Below are positions 58,889 to 64,000 of a DNA stretch of 64,000 nt, piece after piece. Position 1 is the first letter of the stretch. Every line of letters begins with the position of its first letter. Under the pieces are notes generated by a model that had not been told where the DNA came from, ran no database searches, and was given only the letters and a program-made list of their open reading frames with translations. This DNA comes from Sphingomonas kyeonggiensis (GTDB lineage Bacteria > Pseudomonadota > Alphaproteobacteria > Sphingomonadales > Sphingomonadaceae). Location: contig NZ_JACHLN010000005.1 of NCBI RefSeq assembly GCF_014204495.1, forward strand, positions 155,383 through 219,382, written 5' to 3'. Made by a program: the position numbers and the translations under genes.

Positions 58889-61800
58889 ATGTCCGACAGG
58901 GTGAATGAACGCGCGCGCGTGCGCCGCAGCCGCGTGATGGAAGTCGCAGCAGCATTGATGCTTGGCGTGTCGCTGACCGCGGTCGCGGTTGCGCCCGCGC
59001 ATGCGCAGGAATCCGATGCGTCGCTGCGCGGAACGGTGACGATGCCGGCCGGCACCACCGCCACGCAGATCGTCGCAGTCGAGGTCAACACCGGCTATCG
59101 CCGCACCTCGGAGGTCCGTGCCGATGGCGGGTACGTGTTCGCTTCGCTGCGTCCCGGGCTTTATCGGCTCGAAATTGTAACCGGTTCCGGCACGCGCAAC
59201 ACCGATGAGTTCCGGCTCTCCGTGGCGCAGAACGCGCAGCTCGACTTCAACTTCGCGGGCGAGGATGCCGGTGCCAGCGACGCGATCGTCGTCACCGGCA
59301 GCAAGATGCGCTCGATGGAGGGCGGCGAAGTCGGCGTGAACATCTCGACGCGACTGATCGAGCAGCTGCCGCAGAACAACCGCAACTTCCTGGCCTTTGC
59401 CGATCTCGCGCCGGGCGTGCAGTTCGTCACCGGCGCCAATGGCGCGTCGCGCCTGCAGGGCGGCGCGCAGGACAGCCGCACAGTCAACATCTTCATCGAT
59501 GGCGTCGGCCAGAAGGACTATGTCCTCAAGAACGGCGTGACCGGCCAGGATTCCAGCCAGGGCAATCCCTTCCCGCAGCTCGCGGTGGGCGAGTACCGGG
59601 TGATCAGCTCCAACTACAAGGCGGAGTTCGACCAGGTCAGCTCGGTGGCGATCACCGCGGTCACCAAGTCGGGTACCAACGAGTTCCACGGCGAGGCGTT
59701 CGTCGACTATACCGACCAGTCGCTGCGCGCGAAGACGCCGACCGAGGAGCGCAGCCCCACCGGCAAGGCCCGTACCCGCGACTTCCAGTTCGGCGGCGCG
59801 CTCGGCGGCCCGATCATCAAGGACCTGATGCACTTCTTCGTGACCTACGAAGGCAAGCGCCAGCAGGTCCCGGTCGACATCTTCCCGGGCAGCGCGAACA
59901 ACACCGCCAATATCCCGGCGGCGTTCCAGAGCCAGTTCGGCTCGACCAACCGGACGTTCAACGAAGACCTGTATTTCGGCAAGATCGACCTGGTGCCGTC
60001 GACCGCCGACCTGTTCGAGCTGTCGCTCAAGGTCCGCAAGGAAACCGGCGAGGGCATCAACAGCGGCTCGAACCTGCGCAGCAACTCGATCGACACGGTG
60101 GTCAACGAGTATCGCGGCCTGGCGCGCTGGGAGCATACCGGCAGCAACTGGGTCAACGACCTCAAGCTGACCTATGAATATGCGCAATGGGCGCCGACCC
60201 CGCGCGTGTTCGAGAATAGCTTCGTCTTCCAGGACGCGAACAACGCCCAGATCTTCCGCACCGGCGGCGGCGCGAACTACCAGGACAAGGGCCAGAAGGG
60301 CTGGGGTGCCCAGAACGACTTCACCTTCACCGGCATCTCGGGCCACACCTTCAAGGCGGGCGTGAAGGCCAAGTGGGTCAGCCTGAAGTCGCTGCAGCTC
60401 AACAACTACAACCCGGTCTATTTCTACAACACCCAGTATAATGGCGCGACCTGGAACGACGCGACCCCGTACCGGGTGCAGTTCGGCTATGACTCGGGGC
60501 TGGGCGGCGATCCGACGGTGAAGTCGGACAATTTCCAGTTCGGCGCCTATATCCAGGACGATTGGGAAGTCACTTCGCGGCTGACGCTCAACCTCGGCCT
60601 GCGCTGGGATTACGACCGCACCCCGGCCTATGTGAACTTCGTCACCTCGGCCTCGTCGCTGGCGGCGGTATCGCCGACCAACTATCCGAACCTGACCAAC
60701 GCCGATTACAAGATCGCCGACTACGTCTCGAACGGGAAGAACCGGAAGACCTTCAAGGGCGCCTGGCAGCCGCGCATCGGCTTCAGCTACAATTTCGATG
60801 CCGAGAAGCGCTACACGCTGTTCGGCGGGTTCGGCCGTTCCTATGACCGCAACCAGTTCGACTTCGTCCAGCAGGAAACCCAGGTCGGCTCCTATTCCAC
60901 CCGTACCTTCAACTTCCTGGTGCCGGGCGACACGCGCAACAATTGCGCGCCGAGCTCGACCTGCGTGGCGTGGAACGCCAATTATCTGACGGCGCAGGGC
61001 AGGGCGCAGCTGGTCAGCTCGGTCGGCGCGCTGGGCGGCTCGGAGCTGCGCTTCCTCAAGAACGACCTGAAGGTGCCCTATTCGGACCAGTTCAGCCTCG
61101 GCCTGCGCGGCCGCGTGCTGCCGCTGTTCGAGGCGGAGCTGGGCTACAGCCATGTCGAGAGCCATGACGGCTTCGTCTGGCTGCTCGGCAACCGTCGCCC
61201 GGACGGCACCTTCTTCGCGCCGACCGGCAACCAGAGCTCGCCCTTCGGCAACGCCCCTCCGGGTCGCGGCTCGATCATCCTCGGCGACAACGGGCTCGAG
61301 ACCAAGGCGGACTCGGTCTATGTCAAGCTTACCAAGAGCTATTCGGCCAGCTCGCCCTGGAGCCTCAACGCCACCTATACCTATACGGATGCGGTGGAGA
61401 ACCGGCAGTTCGGCGAGACCTTCTCGCTCGATTACCCGTCGATCAAGGACTATCCGGTGCTCGCCTCGGCCGGCGTGCCACGGCATCGCTTCGTCGCGGC
61501 CGGCAGCGTCGATGCGCCGCTGGGCTTCACCTTCTCGGGCAAGGTGACCCTGTCCTCGGCGCCGTTCGTGAAGGGCTTCTACAACGACACCGCCGGCATC
61601 CGCCACATCGCGGTGATCGAGGGCAACAACAAGCAGCCCTTCATCCTCGGCGACCTGTGGGCGCTGCGCCAGGTCGATCTGGCGGCGACCAAGTACATCA
61701 AGCTCGGCTTCCTCGGCAATTCGCGGGTCCGGCTGCGCGTCGATGTGCTCAACGTGCTCAACGAGAACAACTACACCACCTATAACAGCAACTTCACCGA

Positions 61801-61963
61801 CACCAATCCGGCGCCGCTGTTCAACCGCGACAACAAGGTGGTCGGCGTGGTCAACGCGGCCGGCAACCCGGTCGACAATGGCAGGTTCGGCGACCTGAGC
61901 GGCTTCAGCGTCGGCGGCAATCCGCCGCGGACGTTCAAGTTCTCGGCCGGGTTCAGCTTCTGA
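58889..61963 (+). CDS. TonB-dependent receptor, Oar-like with carboxypeptidase-regulatory-like N-domain
   Basis: 1024 residues. Signal peptide (VAAALMLGVSLTAVAVAPAH), a CarboxypepD_reg-like beta-sandwich at about 45-125 (GTVTMPAGTTATQIVAVEVN, RADGGYVFASLRPGLYRLEI), plug (EQLPQNNRNFLAFADLAPGV, ITAVTKSGTNEFHGEAFVDY) and a large barrel ending TFKFSAGFSF. This Oar/TonB-like layout is typical of uptake of oligosaccharides or peptides. AAAGGGGAGG precedes the ATG. Regulation by a LacI-family repressor is predicted from the two operators, pointing to a sugar inducer. Confidence 0.92.
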   Translation: MSDRVNERARVRRSRVMEVAAALMLGVSLTAVAVAPAHAQESDASLRGTVTMPAGTTATQIVAVEVNTGYRRTSEVRADGGYVFASLRPGLYRLEIVTGSGTRNTDEFRLSVAQNAQLDFNFAGEDAGASDAIVVTGSKMRSMEGGEVGVNISTRLIEQLPQNNRNFLAFADLAPGVQFVTGANGASRLQGGAQDSRTVNIFIDGVGQKDYVLKNGVTGQDSSQGNPFPQLAVGEYRVISSNYKAEFDQVSSVAITAVTKSGTNEFHGEAFVDYTDQSLRAKTPTEERSPTGKARTRDFQFGGALGGPIIKDLMHFFVTYEGKRQQVPVDIFPGSANNTANIPAAFQSQFGSTNRTFNEDLYFGKIDLVPSTADLFELSLKVRKETGEGINSGSNLRSNSIDTVVNEYRGLARWEHTGSNWVNDLKLTYEYAQWAPTPRVFENSFVFQDANNAQIFRTGGGANYQDKGQKGWGAQNDFTFTGISGHTFKAGVKAKWVSLKSLQLNNYNPVYFYNTQYNGATWNDATPYRVQFGYDSGLGGDPTVKSDNFQFGAYIQDDWEVTSRLTLNLGLRWDYDRTPAYVNFVTSASSLAAVSPTNYPNLTNADYKIADYVSNGKNRKTFKGAWQPRIGFSYNFDAEKRYTLFGGFGRSYDRNQFDFVQQETQVGSYSTRTFNFLVPGDTRNNCAPSSTCVAWNANYLTAQGRAQLVSSVGALGGSELRFLKNDLKVPYSDQFSLGLRGRVLPLFEAELGYSHVESHDGFVWLLGNRRPDGTFFAPTGNQSSPFGNAPPGRGSIILGDNGLETKADSVYVKLTKSYSASSPWSLNATYTYTDAVENRQFGETFSLDYPSIKDYPVLASAGVPRHRFVAAGSVDAPLGFTFSGKVTLSSAPFVKGFYNDTAGIRHIAVIEGNNKQPFILGDLWALRQVDLAATKYIKLGFLGNSRVRLRVDVLNVLNENNYTTYNSNFTDTNPAPLFNRDNKVVGVVNAAGNPVDNGRFGDLSGFSVGGNPPRTFKFSAGFSF
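59176..59189. promoter_or_regulatory. LacI-family operator, intragenic copy
   Basis: TGTAACCGGTTCCG inside the receptor gene is the reverse complement of the promoter operator with one change at the last base; centres are 411 bp apart. The codons used here (ATT, GTA in EIVTGSG) are rare in this GC-rich gene, as if the DNA site constrains them. Confidence 0.6.
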
Positions 61964-61975
61964 TCCTGGTTATCT

Positions 61976-62004
61976 GGCCGCCGCGGGCATGTCCCGCGGC
62001 GGCC
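61976..62004 (+). terminator. Perfect hairpin after the Oar-like receptor
   Basis: GGCCGCCGCGGG / CCCGCGGCGGCC, 12-bp stem with a 5-nt loop, 12 bp after the stop. No T-run, but the stem is very stable. Confidence 0.6.
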
Positions 62005-62079
62005 ATACCTACCGACGTATAAGGACCGTCCCGCGACGCCGGGTGTTACGCCCTTGCCGATATCAGCAAGGAGCACGCC

Positions 62080-63792
62080 ATGGCCCGCACCGTCGCCCAA
62101 GTCATCATCGAGACTCTCGAGCAGGCGGGCGTCCGCCGCTGCTATGGGGTGCCGGGCGACACGCTCAACTATGTCACCGACGCGATCCGCGAGAGCGGCA
62201 TCCGCTGGGTGCATGTCCGCCATGAGGAAGCCGGCGGCTTCGCGGCGGGCGCGGACGCGCTGCTCACCGGCGAGCTCGCCGCCTGTGCCGGCTCCTGCGG
62301 CCCCGGCAGCCTCCACTTCATCAACGGCCTGTTCGAAAGCCACCGCAACCGCGCGCCGGTGGTATTGATCGCCAGCCAGATCGTCCGCGACGAACTCGGC
62401 TTCGATTTCCCCCAGGAAGTCGACTTCAAGTCGGTCTATGCCAGCTGCAGCGTGTTCTGCGACGAGATCCGCACACCCGCCCAGGCGCGTCGGATGACCG
62501 CGATGGCGGCCCAGGCCGCGCTGGCCAGGAAGGGTGTCGCCGTCCTCATCGTCCCCGCCGACGTATCGGCAGCCAAGGCGCCCGACGAGCCCGGCTTCGC
62601 CGTCCACCGTACCGCACCGCGCATGCTGCCCTCGGAGGCCGAGCTCGACCGCATCGCCGACGCGCTCAATGCCGGCGGCAAGGTCGCCATCTATGGCGGT
62701 TCGGGCTGCCAGGATGCGCATGACCAGGTCGTGGCACTGGCGGAGAAGCTCAAGGCGCCGGTCGCCCACACCTCGCGCGCCAAGGACTTCCTCGAACCGG
62801 ACAATCCCTATGTCGTCGGCATGACCGGCGTGTTCGGCTCCGAGGCCGGCTATGACGCGCTGATGGAATGCGACACGCTGCTGCTGCTCGGCTGCGATTT
62901 CGCGTGGCGGCAATTCTACCCGTCAAAGGCGACGATCATACAGGTGGACATAGACGGCACCCATCTCGGCCGCCGCCATCCGGTCGACATCGCTGCGGTG
63001 GGCAGCGTGCGCGACACGCTCGATGCGCTGCTCCCCCTGATAAAGGAACGTGGCGACCGCGCCTTTCTCGATACTTGTCTCGCGCGGCATGAAAAGGCGG
63101 TGGCCGGCCAGCGCAAGCATGCCGTGGCGGCGGAGGGCAGGGCGATCCACCCGCAATATCTGACCGAGACGATCGCCCGCCACGCCGCGCCCGACGCAGT
63201 GTTCACCGCCGATTGCGGCTCGCCGATGGTCTGGGCGCTGCGCCATGTGCCCGCGACCGGTCGCAACCGCACGGTGATCTCGCTCACCCATGGCACCATG
63301 GCCAATGCGATGCCCCAGGCGCTGGGTGCCCAGGCAGCCTATCCCGATCGCCAGGTGATCTCGCTGTCGGGGGATGGCGGCATCTCGATGATGCTCGGTG
63401 ACCTGATGACCGCGATCCAGGAGAAGCTGCCCATCAAGGTGTGCATCTTCAACAATGGCGCGCTCGGCTTTGTCGAGCTCGAGCAGAAGGTCGAGGGGCT
63501 GCTCGATGCCTTCACCGACCTGCAGAACCCGGACTTCTCCCGCGTGGCCGAGGCGATGGGTTTCTGGAGCCGGCGCGTGGAGAAGAGCGGGGACGTGGAA
63601 GACGCCGTGCGCCAATGGCTGGCCGAGCCGGGCCCGGCGCTGCTCGATGTCGTCACCGATCGCTTCGAGCTGGTGATGCCGCCCAGGATCGAGGCGGCGC
63701 AGATATTCGGCACGGCACTCTATTCGGCCAGGGCCGTGCTGGCCGGGCGCGCGGATGAAGCGTTCGAGCTGGTGCGCGGCGCGATCACCTGA
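62080..63792 (+). CDS. poxB: Pyruvate dehydrogenase (quinone), PoxB-like ThDP enzyme
   Basis: 570 residues (E. coli PoxB 572). Three-domain ThDP enzyme: PYR domain with the catalytic Glu in VRHEEAGGFAAG (near residue 50), central FAD-binding domain (GKVAIYGGSGCQDAHDQVVA), and PP domain with GDGGISMMLGDLMTAIQEKL and NNGALGFVELEQKVEG for ThDP/Mg. The NNGALGFVELEQ segment and C-terminal tail PPRIEAAQIFGTALYSARAV match PoxB rather than acetolactate synthase. It oxidatively decarboxylates pyruvate to acetate and CO2, passing electrons to ubiquinone at the membrane. AAGGAGCAC precedes the ATG. Confidence 0.88.
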   Translation: MARTVAQVIIETLEQAGVRRCYGVPGDTLNYVTDAIRESGIRWVHVRHEEAGGFAAGADALLTGELAACAGSCGPGSLHFINGLFESHRNRAPVVLIASQIVRDELGFDFPQEVDFKSVYASCSVFCDEIRTPAQARRMTAMAAQAALARKGVAVLIVPADVSAAKAPDEPGFAVHRTAPRMLPSEAELDRIADALNAGGKVAIYGGSGCQDAHDQVVALAEKLKAPVAHTSRAKDFLEPDNPYVVGMTGVFGSEAGYDALMECDTLLLLGCDFAWRQFYPSKATIIQVDIDGTHLGRRHPVDIAAVGSVRDTLDALLPLIKERGDRAFLDTCLARHEKAVAGQRKHAVAAEGRAIHPQYLTETIARHAAPDAVFTADCGSPMVWALRHVPATGRNRTVISLTHGTMANAMPQALGAQAAYPDRQVISLSGDGGISMMLGDLMTAIQEKLPIKVCIFNNGALGFVELEQKVEGLLDAFTDLQNPDFSRVAEAMGFWSRRVEKSGDVEDAVRQWLAEPGPALLDVVTDRFELVMPPRIEAAQIFGTALYSARAVLAGRADEAFELVRGAIT

Positions 63793-63891
63793 TTCCGGCG
63801 CACCAATCCCAGCATCCGGTGCCGGAAGGCAGGAAAGGGGCCCTGATTCCTGGTGATTCTGGGTGTGATTCGGGTGGTTTGGGGTTGATTC
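63791..63891. other. Cluster of GANTC (CcrM) sites after poxB
   Basis: GATTC occurs at 63791, 63845, 63855, 63867 and 63887; the last four fall within 47 bp and are spaced 10, 12 and 20 bp apart. The segment is also T/G-rich (GGGTGTGATTCGGGTGG...). No gene is seen from 63793 to the window end, where the sequence becomes AT-rich, perhaps the start of a promoter or an element beyond the window. Confidence 0.5.
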
Positions 63892-64000
63892 GGGGTTTGG
63901 GGCGGGGGTTTGCGGACCTTCAAAATGGTGCTAAAGTGTTGATATTGAGTGGTTTGTGGTTCCTGTTTCGAAAAAAAGACAGAAAGTTACAGATGGCTGT

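Noticed and set aside
62080..63792. Acetolactate synthase large subunit
   Set aside because: PoxB-like NNGALGFVELEQ segment and C-terminal tail; no ilvH partner downstream.

Overview
The window is a contiguous piece of chromosome from a high-GC alphaproteobacterium of the Sphingomonadaceae (Sphingomonas type). The main evidence is a serine palmitoyltransferase with its own acyl carrier protein: the predicted length (420 residues), the PLP lysine (K265) and the stacking histidine (H159) match the Sphingomonas paucimobilis enzyme. Other signs are five TonB-dependent receptors or porins, FecI/FecR-type regulation, GANTC (CcrM) sites and many short palindromic repeats. No insertion sequence, prophage, CRISPR array or rRNA operon is visible. 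One tRNA gene is present, tRNA-Ser(CGA). || Layout. 0-6 kb: a truncated TorF-like porin, a DUF1963 protein, a TetR-SDR pair sharing one operator, erpA, xthA, and two small secreted cysteine-pair proteins; the first of these sits behind a consensus sigma-54 promoter with two tandem upstream dyads. 6-25 kb: an envelope and sphingolipid neighbourhood with a candidate ceramide synthase, a fatty acid desaturase, obg, lptF-lptG, proB, a candidate cerR, a permuted FkbH-like protein, an Lrp regulator and EamA transporter, a flavoprotein, a Tat-exported hydrolase, acp-spt and a CHASE3 hybrid kinase. 25-31 kb: small regulators and housekeeping genes (rpmA, rplU, hspQ, tRNA-Ser), a diguanylate cyclase and an ADPRibase-Mn-like phosphoesterase. 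|| 31-44 kb: an ECF sigma / FecR / TonB-receptor module continues into dgcN-dgcA, two exported N-acyl-D-amino-acid deacylases and a second receptor. Together they read as a system for capturing, deacylating and racemising D-glutamate or N-acyl-D-amino acids. 44-48 kb: an ECF sigma/anti-sigma pair, a subtilase and a Gly-rich protein whose ribosome-binding site lies in a perfect hairpin. 48-64 kb: a sugar-acid locus with kdgD, LysR, a carboxylesterase, a RibD-like reductase, a Tat-exported protein of unknown family, an MFS transporter, two receptors (one with two LacI-type operators 411 bp apart) and poxB. || About eleven REPIN-like inverted repeat pairs of five families punctuate the window. 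One lies across the 5' end of a deacylase gene and another supplies the C-terminus of a transporter.
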